Positions 15,492-25,681 of a stretch of DNA of 64,000 nt are shown here, in pieces. The notes under the pieces were generated by a model. That model made no database searches and had not been told where the DNA came from. It saw only the letters and a program-made list of their open reading frames with translations. The DNA comes from an uncultured cyanobacterium (GTDB lineage: Bacteria; Cyanobacteriota; Cyanobacteriia; Thermostichales; Thermostichaceae), in the NCBI GenBank assembly GCA_937944885.1, contig CALFBB010000016.1, positions 1 to 64,000 of the forward strand. Reading direction: 5' to 3'. Both the position numbers and the translations under genes were made by a program. Positions within the stretch are counted from its first letter, which is position 1; the number at the start of each line of letters is the position of its first letter.

Positions 15492-16232
15492 TTATGAATC
15501 TGTTGCCGCAGGTAGGGTCTTTTGAGCGGAGCAGCGGAGAATCAGCAGCGAAAAGTAGGGGGGCCGGTAGTCTGCCAGTCCTTCTAAGGTGGGAAAAATA
15601 GCTTGCTGAGGCCGACCGGCCCAAACGACTAAGCTGGCTTGCTGTAGCCAATTTCTTTGCGCCAACCATTGCCAAACCTGGTCATACACGGGTGCAACTT
15701 TCATTAGGACCACCACCTCTGCCCAAGCGCAGGCCTGTTCTAATTCAGCTAGAGCGTACAGGGCCGGTAAAATTGCCAGTTTTTCTGCCCCCTGTACCAA
15801 GGGGGATCCCAGCAGGGCGGCGGCTGCCAGGGGGGAGGTGACCCCCGGTATGGCTTGAATCCTGAGGTTCGGGAGTCGTGCTTTCAGGGCGCGGGCCACG
15901 TAGGCAAAGGTGCTGTAAAGGCCAACATCCCCTGCGCACACAAAGGCAACATCTTCCCCCTGCTCTAGGAGGGGGCCTAGTTGTTCAGCCGCAACCGCCC
16001 AAGCTGCTTGCAGTTGATCTGGTTGGGTAACAAAGGGTAAATGCAGCGGCAGCAGGATCTGTTCCGGTTGCAGCCAGGGGCGGACAATTTCCAAGGCTAA
16101 GCCCGGCCGACCTTTAGACCCTTGTGGGCAAGCCACCCATTTCACAGTGCTGAGGAGTTTGACTCCCTGAACTGTCAGCCAATCGGGATCCCCAGCGCCA
16201 ACACTGATCCCCCAGAAGGTTCCTAACCCCAT
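15492..16232 (-). CDS. cobI: precorrin-2 C20-methyltransferase
   Basis: 246 residues from the ATG at 16232, which fits the family start GTFWGISVGAGDPDWLTVQG (an ATG at 16262 would add ten residues). GAGDPDWLT is the SAM-binding first loop, CAGDVGLYSTFAYV and IPGVTSPLAAAALLG are the other tetrapyrrole-methylase motifs. Transfers a methyl group from SAM to C-20 of precorrin-2 or its cobalt form in corrin synthesis. The stand-alone location, without other cob genes, is normal in cyanobacteria. Confidence 0.92.
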   Translation of the reverse strand: MGLGTFWGISVGAGDPDWLTVQGVKLLSTVKWVACPQGSKGRPGLALEIVRPWLQPEQILLPLHLPFVTQPDQLQAAWAVAAEQLGPLLEQGEDVAFVCAGDVGLYSTFAYVARALKARLPNLRIQAIPGVTSPLAAAALLGSPLVQGAEKLAILPALYALAELEQACAWAEVVVLMKVAPVYDQVWQWLAQRNWLQQASLVVWAGRPQQAIFPTLEGLADYRPPYFSLLILRCSAQKTLPAATDS

Positions 16233-16264
16233 TCCAGCTTCCCTGAACGAAAGGAATGGCAAGC

Positions 16265-16669
16265 CTAGGCAGGTTCTGTGGTGTCGGCTGTAGTGTCAGT
16301 GCCTGCTGCTGCCAGGTGGTCAAGGGCTTCCTGGAGAGAACTGCGCAGCGAGAGAAATTTCTCTAGGCGCACCAGCTTCACCGTTTGGGTGACGCGGGCA
16401 TTGCTGACCACTTGGAAAAGACCCGAGCGGCTCTGCACCAGCTTGGCCAACTGCACCAGGGCGCCTACGCCGGAGCTATCCACAAAGTCAATCCCTGTCA
16501 AATCCAAAATAATGTTGGGGGATCCCTCTTCTATGTACTTCGTGACAACTTTACGAAAGACAGGCTCGGAAAAGGCATCTAGAAGACCGGTCAGGTGAAA
16601 GACTTGACAGTTTTCCAGTGCCTCGTGGCTGCCGCGCAGGCTGACCGTTAAAGACAGGGGTTCCGGAAT
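16265..16669 (-). CDS. STAS-domain anti-sigma-factor antagonist-like protein, probable AUU start
   Basis: About 134 residues. The STAS core contains NIILDLTGIDFVDSSGVGAL, in which the serine pair is the site phosphorylated in SpoIIAA-like antagonists. No ATG or GTG fits the expected N terminus (PEPLSLTVSLRG): the next ATG, 117 bases upstream at 16786, would add a segment unlike the family. An ATT at 16669 has AAAAGGAG exactly 7 bases before it, so I place the start there. Probably part of a partner-switching pathway; kinase and phosphatase are not nearby. Two bases from cobI, so likely an operon with it. Confidence 0.75.
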   Translation of the reverse strand: MPEPLSLTVSLRGSHEALENCQVFHLTGLLDAFSEPVFRKVVTKYIEEGSPNIILDLTGIDFVDSSGVGALVQLAKLVQSRSGLFQVVSNARVTQTVKLVRLEKFLSLRSSLQEALDHLAAAGTDTTADTTEPA

Positions 16670-16997
16670 GGCTCTTCTCCTTTTAGATATCTTAGATACC
16701 TCGACAGGAAGGAATATCACAGGTGAGCGGCAAACAGGCTCTCTGTGATTCCCGGTGTGGTGATAGCTTAACATCCCTGCTTCCACAGCGGGATGAGATT
16801 TTTCTCCTGTCTTCTAAATTACGCCTGTAAGTCAAGATTTCTTCTCTCTCGACCCTCGTGGCAAGCCCAAAGTCCTTGAGTAGGATGGGAGCAACTTGTG
16901 TGACAGAGCAGTCACACAATTCGGGTTGCTGAGGTGGGATAGAGACCTGCTACGCGCCGCTATGGGATGAGGTACCCATGATAAAGAGGGGTAGGCC

Positions 16998-17047
16998 GTT
17001 GAGTGAAGGTGGTGGAGATAAAGTTGAGTGAAGGTGGTGGAGATAAA
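16998..17047 (+). repeat. perfect 25-base tandem duplication at the tamB start
   Basis: GTTGAGTGAAGGTGGTGGAG plus ATAAA is present twice, at 16998-17022 and 17023-17047. Each copy carries a GTG codon and a purine-rich GGTGGTGGAG stretch that could serve as ribosome-binding site, so the duplication creates alternative starts (GTG at 17003 or 17051). Confidence 0.85.
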
Positions 17048-17050
17048 AAT

Positions 17051-20000
17051 GTGCAGCAGCGCCGACTCAACCTAGCTTGGGTAGGGGCGGGTGTCGGTCT
17101 TGGCTTGACGGCTGCTTCTTGGGGAGCGGTGTGGGGTGCCGGTGCTTATCTGCAGGGGCAGCTGTTGCCTCAGTTGGAAGCAACTCTATCTCAAGCCATG
17201 CGGCGGCAGGTGGAACTGGGGCAGGTAACCTTTTTGGCGCCTTGGCGGGTGAGCTTAGGGGAAAGCCGGATTGAGCATTTGGCCACCATTGGTTCCATTA
17301 GCCTCAGCCCCGATGTCTGGACTTGGGTCCAAACCGGGGAATGGGTGCTCAACCTCACTCTGGATCAACCCCAGCTGCTGATTATGGAGACCCTAGATCG
17401 CGGTTGGGCAGATATTCAGTTTCAATGGCCTCAAGCCGAGGGAGAAGAAGGATCCCTGCCGATTCAGGGGTTGAATGTTTCCTTGCGCCGGGGATCCCTG
17501 ACGGCGGTGCCGTTAGTGGGCGAACGTCGGCAGTTTAAGCAGTTGCAGGCACAGGCACAGATTTGGTTGGCAGGGGCCCCAAAGGCTACACCAGAACAGG
17601 CGGGAGGGCGGGCCAGTTTCCAACTTTCGGCTCGGTTGCAAGACTCTGAAAGGTCGGCTGGGTATCCACTGCAGGTTAGGGGGGTGGCGGATTTTGCCCA
17701 GGCTTCCGGTTCGGTTTGGGTTTCCTCTGGGCGCGTACCGCTGGATTTGCTGCCCAGTATTTTGCCTCAGGTTCCTTTTACTGAGGTGCAGGGGCGGGCT
17801 GGTTTGCAGCTGCAAGTGGGTTGGGGTCGCAATCAACCCCTGGATTTGAGGGGGCAAGCCTATCTACAACAGGCCCGCCTGGGGCTGGAGATGCTGCCGC
17901 ATCCTTTTGCTGAGGTGAGCGGCGGGGTGCAATTTAATCTCCAGGAGTTGCAGCTGCAGCAGGTGAGTGCCAGCTTTGGTGAGTTGTCTTTGACTGATTT
18001 GAATGGCGCAATTGCTTTTGCTCCGGCTCCGGGCAGAGAGGCTGCCGGGTTTGACCTGCGGGCAACAGTTCCCCAGGCCGGTCTAGCTCAGATTCAGCAG
18101 ACTTTTGGCTTTGAGCTGCCGGTGCAGGCAGAGGCGATACTGGGTGGATCTCTAACGGTAGAGGGGGCGCTGACAGAGCCCCAAATCCGGGGTCAGCTGC
18201 AGGCACGTGCCCCGGGTCGGGTGGATCGAGTGCCGATATTCCAGTACGACTTGGATTTTCGCTTTGCTAACCAGACTTTAACCTTTGAGCACATGGACCT
18301 GGCGGCGGTGGGAGGACGGCTGCAGGGATCCGGTCAACTACAATGGGCGGCTGCTGAGGGACGGGGTCTAGAGGGTCAGTTTCAGCTGCAGGTAACCGGA
18401 GCGGATGCAGAGCAGGTGGTGGGTTTGTATGGGGGTAGCTTGCCTCGATCGGTGGGACGGGTTTCTGGTCAGGTGGAGGTGGTTCTGGTGGGATCCCAGC
18501 CCCGGGTGCAGGCAACTTGGGAGACCAGCGGGGGAGAGATCACCGGAACGGGGCAGGTACAGATTCTGCCAGCTGAAGGCGGCTGGGTGGTGGAGATCCC
18601 TCAGGCGCTTTTAACCCTGGGGGATGGCCAGGCAGTCGTATCGGGACGGTGGGCAGAAGGACAAATTCAAGGGCAAGTTGCCCCCCGAAACTTGCCCCTG
18701 TCATTTTTTAACCCGCAGTGGACGGGATCCCTTTCCGGGGATATTGCGGCCCAGGTCAATACTGCCGAAGTGTCGGAGTTGGGTTTGTTAGGAGCGTTGC
18801 GGGCGCAAGGGGCTGTGGCGCTTTCCCAACCCATGGGCGAGATCACGGGTCAGGTGGCCTGGGATGGCGCTGGGCTGGTGATCCAGCGGGGGGAAGTGCC
18901 GGGGCTTGCTCAGGTGCAGGGGCGGATCCCGGTGGATCCCAAGACCTTACAGGTGGGATCCCTGGATTTGGCGCTGCAGGCGGATGGGATCCCCCTGGCT
19001 GAGCTTGCGGGGGTGACAGGGCCTGTGCAAGGGGTACTCCGGGGCCAAGGGCGCCTGCAGGGATCCCTGGATAACCTACAGCTGGCAGGGCATGCCCAAC
19101 TGCAGGGGTTGACCCTAGGGGGCATCGGCTTTGAGGATCTCTCAGGTCCCTTCCGTTGGTCTAGGCAAGGGACAGAGGTGAATTTGCAGGGGCAAAGGGA
19201 TCAACTGGCCCTCAGCCTGGATCCCCGGTTTCAACCGCTCCAGTTTCGGGTACGTCGCGGCGAAGCAGCAGCCATGGGTCGGCGACAGGAGGATCAGTTG
19301 CAGGTTGCCGTCCAGCAGCTGCCTTTGCCTCTGATAACTGGTTGGGCAGCAGAGGGGCCCTTGGCCAGCCTGGAGGGGATCCTCAAGGGTGATCTGGCTA
19401 TTGATCTGAAGAAGGGCGCGGTGCAAGGACAAGCCTCTGTGGCGGATCTGCGCTTGGCCGGGATTGCAGTGCAAGGGCTCTCGGTGGATTTCGACTATCG
19501 AGCCAATCGCCTTACCGTTACCCAGGCGCAGCTGGATCTGTTTGAGAGCACTTATACCGCCAGCGGTACCCTGCAGCTGCTGGCAGCCCCTCTCTTGGCT
19601 GGGCTGGATCCAAGGCAGGAAACCGCAGTGCCTCAGATCGATCTGCAGATCAGCACCACCCAAGGCCGCCTAGAAGATATCATCTCCGCTTTCAAGTGGC
19701 GGCAATGGAGTGATCTCACCCGGCGTGGGTTCCGGTTACCTCCCTTGGGTCCTGCCTCTGTGCTGGAGAGCGAACCGGTGGGTTTACCGGGGCACCCGCT
19801 CCTGGAGCAGCTGCAGTACTATGCCCAGGTTTTGGCCATCCACCTGGAAACCTTGGCCAGACGCATGGATCCGTTAGTTCCACCTCCTAGCAGCTTGCGG
19901 GGTGAGTTTCAGGCCAGTGTCACCCTTGCCGGTAGCCTGAATCAGCCCGATATCAGCTTTCAACTGGATGGCCAGAATTGGCAAGCGGTTGGCGTCAGCG

Positions 20001-21844
20001 AGGCAGAGCAGGTCGAGTTTGGGGTAGAGGAGTTGACCGCCAGGGGCAGCTTTGCTGGTGGAGCTGTAATCCTAGAGACTCTACTGCTGCGTAGCGGGGA
20101 GCGGCAGGCTAGCTTCTCGGGTACCCTAGGTCTCGATGAACAGTCGGGCTCCCTGCGCATCCAGCAATTCCCCTTGGCCTTGGTGGATCGCTTTTTGCCG
20201 GATGAGCTGCAGCTGGAGGGGGATCTCAACCTGGATATGGAATTGGCAGGTAACTTGCGGGATCCCCATGTCACGGGATCCCTGACGGTGGCCAATGCTC
20301 GGATCAACCAAGTGCCGCTCCGGGAAGTGGGGGGGCAATTTGACTACAATCAAGGGCAGTTGCGCTTCAACAGCACCCTCTTGGCCAATGGGGACGAGCC
20401 CATCCGCATGGTTGGCCAGATACCTTACACGCTGCCCTTTGCCCAAGTTGAGGCCGAATCGGACCAGATTGATCTCACCTTACAAGCCCAAAATGGCGGT
20501 TTGCGCTTGATCAACCTATTTACTGATCAAGTGCGCTGGGAAGAAGGCCAAAGCCAGCTGGAATTGACTATCCAGGGCACCCTGCGAGAGCCCAGCCTAA
20601 GGGGCAACCTCAGTGTCAGGGATGGGATCCTCCGCTTCACGGCCTTGCCGGAACCGATTACCGACCTGAGCGGTCAAATTGCCTTCAACCTCAACCAACT
20701 AGAGGTGCAGCAGCTAAGTGGCCGGTTTGGCCAGGGATCCCTCTTAGCCAGCGGCATTTTACCCGTCAACTCCCGGGGAGCGTTGCAATTGGGGGAAGGG
20801 TTCCAACCCCTAAGCCTACAATTCCAGGGGGTCAACCTCAACCTGCCTAACCTCTACAGCGGCCAGTTGCAAGGGGAGGTGGTGGTGGCGGGCCTATTGT
20901 TGCAACCTCTGATCGAGGGGCGCCTAGAAGTATCGCAAGGGGTGGTGGATGTCAGCCCCCGCAACGGCGATACTCCAGCCGTAGAGAAAGTTCCTGCCGC
21001 TCCACCCGCCTGGCAGCCGCGCCTGAATGGCCTGGAACTGGCCCTGGGATCCGGTATTCAAATTGTGCGCCGCAACCTATTTGAATTCACCGCCTCCGGC
21101 ACCCTGCGTCTGTTTGGGACTCCTCAGGAGCTGCGTCCGGCAGGCGCTATCCGTCTGGATCGAGGTCGCCTCACCCTGCCCATTGCGACTTTTCGCCTGG
21201 ATCGCTCCCGCCCCAACCGGGCCATCTTTGATCTGGACAACGGCCTGGATCCCTTCTTGGATTTGCGTTTGCTAACCCAGGCCACTGAGGTCTATCGCTT
21301 CCCGCAGGACATTTCCCCCTTCAATAACAACCGCAATGTCTTGGGATCCCAGCAGAGCATCGACATTTTTGCCACGGTAAATGGGCGGGCCAGCAACCTG
21401 GGAGAAGCGGCTCCCCGCAATGGTATTTTGGCCCTTTCCAGTAGCCCCAGCCGTTCACCGGAAGAGATTGTTGCCCTCTTGGGGGGAACCGCTCTGGCCC
21501 GTCTGAACGCAGAAGTGGGGGTGGCCGGTCTTGCAGGAACCGCCCTGCTCAACGACCTGCAAGAAGCCTTGGGGGATACCTTGGGCCTAGATGAAATTCG
21601 CATCAGCCCTGTCCCCCAAATCGATACGCGTGCTCCCAACCGCTCCTCCGTAGGATTGGCTCTAGAGGTGGCTAAAGATCTCGGCCCTACTGTCTCCGTA
21701 GCGGTGCAGCGGAACCTAACGGATCCCTTCCAGCCCACCCGCTACAGCACCCGTTATCGCCTGAATGAACAAACCCTCACCCGCGCCAGTACCGATCTAG
21801 AGGGCAATAATATTATCTCCATAGAATTTCAGACCCGCTTCTAG
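17051..21844 (+). CDS. tamB: TamB/DUF490 family translocation and assembly protein
   Basis: 1597 residues from GTG 17051 (1613 if GTG 17003 is used). An N-terminal membrane anchor (WVGAGVGLGLTAASWGAVWG) is followed by a very long beta-rich region of repeated G-L-Q-G-Q and 'AEGVL'-like elements typical of AsmA-like bridges, and a conserved C-terminal DUF490 domain (GRLTLPIATFRLDRSRPNRA, ILALSSSPSRSPEEIVALLG, LTDPFQPTRYSTRYRLNEQT). Such proteins span the periplasm and carry lipids to, or help assembly at, the outer membrane with an Omp85 partner, which is not in the window. Confidence 0.9.
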   Translation: MQQRRLNLAWVGAGVGLGLTAASWGAVWGAGAYLQGQLLPQLEATLSQAMRRQVELGQVTFLAPWRVSLGESRIEHLATIGSISLSPDVWTWVQTGEWVLNLTLDQPQLLIMETLDRGWADIQFQWPQAEGEEGSLPIQGLNVSLRRGSLTAVPLVGERRQFKQLQAQAQIWLAGAPKATPEQAGGRASFQLSARLQDSERSAGYPLQVRGVADFAQASGSVWVSSGRVPLDLLPSILPQVPFTEVQGRAGLQLQVGWGRNQPLDLRGQAYLQQARLGLEMLPHPFAEVSGGVQFNLQELQLQQVSASFGELSLTDLNGAIAFAPAPGREAAGFDLRATVPQAGLAQIQQTFGFELPVQAEAILGGSLTVEGALTEPQIRGQLQARAPGRVDRVPIFQYDLDFRFANQTLTFEHMDLAAVGGRLQGSGQLQWAAAEGRGLEGQFQLQVTGADAEQVVGLYGGSLPRSVGRVSGQVEVVLVGSQPRVQATWETSGGEITGTGQVQILPAEGGWVVEIPQALLTLGDGQAVVSGRWAEGQIQGQVAPRNLPLSFFNPQWTGSLSGDIAAQVNTAEVSELGLLGALRAQGAVALSQPMGEITGQVAWDGAGLVIQRGEVPGLAQVQGRIPVDPKTLQVGSLDLALQADGIPLAELAGVTGPVQGVLRGQGRLQGSLDNLQLAGHAQLQGLTLGGIGFEDLSGPFRWSRQGTEVNLQGQRDQLALSLDPRFQPLQFRVRRGEAAAMGRRQEDQLQVAVQQLPLPLITGWAAEGPLASLEGILKGDLAIDLKKGAVQGQASVADLRLAGIAVQGLSVDFDYRANRLTVTQAQLDLFESTYTASGTLQLLAAPLLAGLDPRQETAVPQIDLQISTTQGRLEDIISAFKWRQWSDLTRRGFRLPPLGPASVLESEPVGLPGHPLLEQLQYYAQVLAIHLETLARRMDPLVPPPSSLRGEFQASVTLAGSLNQPDISFQLDGQNWQAVGVSEAEQVEFGVEELTARGSFAGGAVILETLLLRSGERQASFSGTLGLDEQSGSLRIQQFPLALVDRFLPDELQLEGDLNLDMELAGNLRDPHVTGSLTVANARINQVPLREVGGQFDYNQGQLRFNSTLLANGDEPIRMVGQIPYTLPFAQVEAESDQIDLTLQAQNGGLRLINLFTDQVRWEEGQSQLELTIQGTLREPSLRGNLSVRDGILRFTALPEPITDLSGQIAFNLNQLEVQQLSGRFGQGSLLASGILPVNSRGALQLGEGFQPLSLQFQGVNLNLPNLYSGQLQGEVVVAGLLLQPLIEGRLEVSQGVVDVSPRNGDTPAVEKVPAAPPAWQPRLNGLELALGSGIQIVRRNLFEFTASGTLRLFGTPQELRPAGAIRLDRGRLTLPIATFRLDRSRPNRAIFDLDNGLDPFLDLRLLTQATEVYRFPQDISPFNNNRNVLGSQQSIDIFATVNGRASNLGEAAPRNGILALSSSPSRSPEEIVALLGGTALARLNAEVGVAGLAGTALLNDLQEALGDTLGLDEIRISPVPQIDTRAPNRSSVGLALEVAKDLGPTVSVAVQRNLTDPFQPTRYSTRYRLNEQTLTRASTDLEGNNIISIEFQTRF

Positions 21845-21986
21845 TCGGATCCTTTCTGAGCCCGGTCCATTCAAGGCTAGAATAGAGACCTGTTCAAAGT
21901 TTTGTAACGATCCCCAGCCCATATTGTGGATTCCTGGGGAGGGAGGCGAAACTTTGATTTGTACAATCATCAAGAAACATTGAGGA

Positions 21987-22982
21987 ATGGTAATGACGCT
22001 GCTGGGCTGGGGATTGGCTATTTTAGGGGCCTTGCTGTTGGTAGGGATTGTCCTCTACCTGCGCAGCGCTCGCCCCTACCGATCGGCAGATTCCGTGGCC
22101 AAATCCTATGATGAATGGACCCGGGATGGCATTTTGGAGTTTTACTGGGGCGAGCACATTCACCTCGGCCACTACGGATCCCCGCCCCGCCGCAAAGACT
22201 TCCTGCAAGCCAAAGCTGATTTTGTCCATGAGATGGTGCGCTGGGCCGGCTTGGATCAACTGCCTGCCGGTACGCGGGTGCTGGATGTCGGCTGTGGCAT
22301 TGGGGGAAGCAGCCGCATCTTGGCCCGGGACTACGGCTTTTCGGTAACAGGGATCACCATCAGCCCCCAGCAGGTGAAGCGGGCACAAGAGCTAACCCCA
22401 CCCGAGTTGGATGTGCAGTTTCTTGTGGAAGATGCCCTGGCCATGTCCTTCCCGGATGAGAGCTTCGATGTGGTTTGGTCAATTGAGGCCGGCCCTCACA
22501 TGCCGGATAAAGCTCAGTTTGCCAGGGAGCTGCTACGCGTGCTCAAACCGGGTGGCATCCTGGTGGTGGCGGATTGGAACCAGCGGGATGCCCGTCAGAA
22601 ACCCCTCAATTGGTGGGAACGCTTGGTGATGCGCCAGTTGTTGGATCAGTGGTCTCACCCTGCCTTTGCCAGCATCGAAGAGTTTGCCGAACTGCTAGCG
22701 GCAACCGGCTGGGTGGAAGGAGAGGTGATCACCGCCGATTGGACTCAAGAGACTTTGCCTTCTTGGCTGGAGTCTATTTGGCAAGGGATCCAACGGCCAG
22801 AAGGGTTTCTCCGCTTTGGCCTGACAGGGTTGATCAAGTCCCTGCGGGAAGTACCAACAATGCTCTTGATGCGCCTAGCCTTTGGGTCAGGTCTGTGCCG
22901 CTTCGGGATGTTCCGCGCCGTAAGAGCCCGAGCCTCCTCCCGCACCCAAGATAGCTCGGCCAGTTTGGCAGCTCCCCTCTGA
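21987..22982 (+). CDS. MPBQ/MSBQ methyltransferase (sll0418-type)
   Basis: 331 residues (ATG 21993 has better spacing from GAGG and would remove two). An N-terminal membrane helix (GLAILGALLLVGIVLYL) precedes a SAM methyltransferase: motif I VLDVGCGIGGSSRILA, then GITISPQQVKRA, DVVWSIEAGPHMPDK and the C-terminal REVPTMLLMRLAFGSGLCRFGMF, nearly word for word the Synechocystis sll0418 enzyme as I recall it. Methylates 2-methyl-6-phytyl-1,4-benzoquinol in tocopherol synthesis at the membrane. Confidence 0.92.
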   Translation: MVMTLLGWGLAILGALLLVGIVLYLRSARPYRSADSVAKSYDEWTRDGILEFYWGEHIHLGHYGSPPRRKDFLQAKADFVHEMVRWAGLDQLPAGTRVLDVGCGIGGSSRILARDYGFSVTGITISPQQVKRAQELTPPELDVQFLVEDALAMSFPDESFDVVWSIEAGPHMPDKAQFARELLRVLKPGGILVVADWNQRDARQKPLNWWERLVMRQLLDQWSHPAFASIEEFAELLAATGWVEGEVITADWTQETLPSWLESIWQGIQRPEGFLRFGLTGLIKSLREVPTMLLMRLAFGSGLCRFGMFRAVRARASSRTQDSSASLAAPL

Positions 22983-23214
22983 GGCTACCTTTGGTGCTCT
23001 AGGGTAGCCTGAGCTTGCCCCACTTCTCCAGCAGAAGGCTACTCTTAGCTAGCCGGCGACTCCCTTCTAGAAAGGAGAGCCCTTCCTTCTGTTCGGTGCA
23101 GGTCTCTGAGCGGGTAGGGGTATGGAGTCCAGCCCACCCTTCTCTTTCCACCTTTCTGGGGTCCCATCTGGATGAGCGGACACTGGATGAGCGGACAAAG
23201 GGTCCAGATCGGCT

Positions 23215-23583
23215 CTACTGCAGGTAAGGGGTTACATCTTCCCCCTGCTCCGCCAGAAACGACAAGGCCCGAAACCGTAAGCTCACCACCTGGTCGTAAA
23301 GAGGGTTGAGCTTGCACATGGCGGGAATATGCATTATCCTACGGCCAAAGAGCACCACATCTCGCTCAAAGGGACACTGGGCCGGTATCCACCGACAAAT
23401 CCGATGGGCTAAGTGACGATCCCGAACTTCAAAATTGTCAAGAGTAGCTCGAAAAGGTTGTAGCGGTGCCTGCAGCCAGTCGCGCAGACGAGCCGCAGGC
23501 TTAAGATACATAGAAGTCATAGAAACCATGAGCTCCTGAGGAGCTTTGCGAGCATGTAACCAAGAAAGGGTTAGAGAACCCAT
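23215..23583 (-). CDS. Mo-dependent nitrogenase C-terminus-like family protein
   Basis: 122 residues. DRHLAHRICRWIPAQCPFERD, then ALFG-like VVLFGRRIMHIPAMCKLNPLYDQVVSLRFRAL and the end FLAEQGEDVTPYL match the cyanobacterial family named 'Mo-dependent nitrogenase, C-terminus' (PF06967). The name is historical; a nitrogenase role is not proven, since non-fixing cyanobacteria also have it. It is divergent from chlB, with a consensus NtcA site between them. Confidence 0.78.
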   Translation of the reverse strand: MGSLTLSWLHARKAPQELMVSMTSMYLKPAARLRDWLQAPLQPFRATLDNFEVRDRHLAHRICRWIPAQCPFERDVVLFGRRIMHIPAMCKLNPLYDQVVSLRFRALSFLAEQGEDVTPYLQ

Positions 23584-23779
23584 AAGTCTTCACCTCACAC
23601 CCCGAAGGAGAAATACCCCCTTCCGAATGAGCGCATCTCACGTCGGCTAAGCCCTACCTCCGGAACCGGAAGCTATCTGTCTGTATTAGGGGAAACATTG
23701 GTTATATTCTTCCCCTTAGTTAGTTTGCCCTCTCTCACCGCAAACCGGTTTGTGTAAAACAAAATCGCTGACCAATGTT

Positions 23780-23828
23780 GTAGGTCTACACATTTTGTCG
23801 CCAAAAGTTAATGTGTAACGATAGCTAC
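23780..23828. promoter_or_regulatory. candidate NtcA site in the divergent chlB/23583 spacer
   Basis: GTAACGATAGCTAC at 23815-23828 fits the NtcA consensus GTA-N8-TAC exactly. A second palindrome, GTAGGTCTAC, is at 23780-23789. The site is 315 bases before the chlB ATG and 232 before the leftward gene. I do not see a good -10 box at the canonical distance on either side. The remainder of the 559-base spacer (23584-24142) holds nothing else recognisable. Confidence 0.4.
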
Positions 23829-24142
23829 AAAGATCTCCTGCCTCCTCTTGGTCACTAGATCTCTGTTGAGGAAGGTGAGAAAGATTGCCTAGCCTCTCCC
23901 CCCTTCTATTTCTGTTATATAGTTTACAGCCGCTCTTAAAGTAGAGGGATCCCCGCAGTTGAGACTGTCTTCAATACTCTAGGAAGAATTGTCCAGAGAA
24001 GAGCTTTCTTTTGATCAGGTTTATCTTGGCTAGGGCATTACGGAGGATAACAATTGCCCGCTGCTGGCGGAAGGGCATTCTAGAATTCCAAGGGAGATTC
24101 CAACCGGGATCCCGGTTTAACCCCTTGCTTGGGAGCCTGCTT

Positions 24143-25675
24143 ATGAAACTGGCCTATTGGATGTATGCCGGCCCTGCCCATATTGGTACCCTCAGGGTGG
24201 CCAGCTCCTTCAAAAATGTTCATAGCATCATGCATGCTCCTCTTGGAGATGACTATTTCAACGTGATGCGATCCATGCTGGAGCGGCAGCGAGACTTTAC
24301 CCCTGTTACCACCAGTGTTGTGGATCGGCAGGTACTGGCGCGGGGATCCGACGAAAAGGTTATCCGTAACATCATCCGTAAGGATGAGGAGGAACATCCT
24401 GACTTGATTGTTCTCACCCCCACCTGTACCTCCAGCATCCTGCAGGAAGACTTGAACCACTTCGTCCGGCAGGCCCAGTTGGTCAGTCGCGCCGATGTGT
24501 TGCTAGCGGATGTCAACCATTACCGTGTCAACGAGCTCCAGGCAGCCGATCGCACCCTGAAGCAGATCGTCGAGTTTTACATCAACAAAGCTCGCAAAAA
24601 CGGCGAATTGAGCGATACTCTGCAAAAGACAGAACGCCCCTCCTGTAACCTCATCGGCATTTGCAGTCTTGGGTTTCACAATACCCATGATCTGCGGGAA
24701 CTGAAGGTGCTGCTACGGGATCTGGGCATTGACCTGAATTTGGTGATCCCGGAGGGGGCTAGTGTCCACGACCTCAAGCACTTGGGCCGCGCCTGGTTGA
24801 ATGTTGTGCCCTACCGGGAACTGGGGCCTCTAGCAGCTGACTATTTGCAGGAGCAATTTGGCACCCCCTCCGTTGAGATTACCCCCATGGGAGTGGTGGA
24901 AACTGCCCGCTTCATTCGTCAGGTGCAAAAAATCCTCAATCAGCAAGGGATCCCGGTGGATTATGAACCTTACATTCAGGAGCAGACCCTGTATGTTTCT
25001 CAAGCGGCTTGGTTCTCCCGCTCCATTGACTGTCAAAACCTAACCGGCAAAAAAGCGGTGGTCTTTGGGGATTCTACCCACGCTGCAGCCATCACCAAGA
25101 TCTTGGCCCGTGAGATGGGGATTCACGTGGTGTGGGCGGGTAGCTATTGCACCTACGACGCAGAGTGGTTTCAGGCGGAAGTTGGCCAGTATTGTGATCA
25201 GATTCTGATGACCGATGATCACACCCGTGTGGGGGATGCCATTGCTCAAGCAGAACCGGCGGCGATTTTTGGCACGCAAATGGAACGTCATATTGGCAAG
25301 CGGCTGCACATCCCCTGTGGTGTTATCTCTGCTCCGGTTCATGTCCAGGATTTCCCGATCGGCTACAAACCTTTCCTCGGCTACGAAGGCAGCAACCAAA
25401 TCACCGATTTGATTTACAATTCCTTTACCCTTGGTATGGAGGATCACCTGCTGGAGATCTTCGGCGGCCATGATACCAAAGAGGTGATTCACAAAGGGTT
25501 GAGTGCCGACTCTGACATCACCTGGACACGAGAAGCTCAGGCAGAACTGAGTAAGGTGCCTGGTTTTGTGCGGGGGAAGGTGAAACGCAACACCGAGAAA
25601 TTTGCCCGCCAACGGGGCTTTACCGAGATCACGGTGGAGGTGATGTACGCTGCCAAGGAGGCAGTTGGGGCTTAG
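24143..25675 (+). CDS. chlB: light-independent protochlorophyllide reductase subunit B
   Basis: 510 residues from ATG 24143, where the family start [20 protein letters not shown] begins. [18 protein letters not shown] and [20 protein letters not shown] are the nitrogenase-like motifs; the C-terminal extension [20 protein letters not shown] is diagnostic of ChlB/BchB. With ChlN it forms the heterotetramer that reduces ring D of protochlorophyllide with electrons from the ChlL iron protein, allowing chlorophyll synthesis in the dark or under low oxygen. chlL and chlN are not in the window. Convergent with dnaX, 6 bases apart. Confidence 0.97.
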   Translation: MKLAYWMYAGPAHIGTLRVASSFKNVHSIMHAPLGDDYFNVMRSMLERQRDFTPVTTSVVDRQVLARGSDEKVIRNIIRKDEEEHPDLIVLTPTCTSSILQEDLNHFVRQAQLVSRADVLLADVNHYRVNELQAADRTLKQIVEFYINKARKNGELSDTLQKTERPSCNLIGICSLGFHNTHDLRELKVLLRDLGIDLNLVIPEGASVHDLKHLGRAWLNVVPYRELGPLAADYLQEQFGTPSVEITPMGVVETARFIRQVQKILNQQGIPVDYEPYIQEQTLYVSQAAWFSRSIDCQNLTGKKAVVFGDSTHAAAITKILAREMGIHVVWAGSYCTYDAEWFQAEVGQYCDQILMTDDHTRVGDAIAQAEPAAIFGTQMERHIGKRLHIPCGVISAPVHVQDFPIGYKPFLGYEGSNQITDLIYNSFTLGMEDHLLEIFGGHDTKEVIHKGLSADSDITWTREAQAELSKVPGFVRGKVKRNTEKFARQRGFTEITVEVMYAAKEAVGA

Positions 25676-25681
25676 CTCAGG

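Noticed and set aside
21292-21738. 148-residue minus-strand frame inside tamB
   Set aside because: Opposite to the conserved DUF490 C-terminal domain; arises from high GC content.
24011-24142. N-terminal extension of chlB by 44 residues
   Set aside because: The family starts at [10 protein letters not shown]; the extension is basic and unlike ChlB, and no ribosome-binding site supports it.
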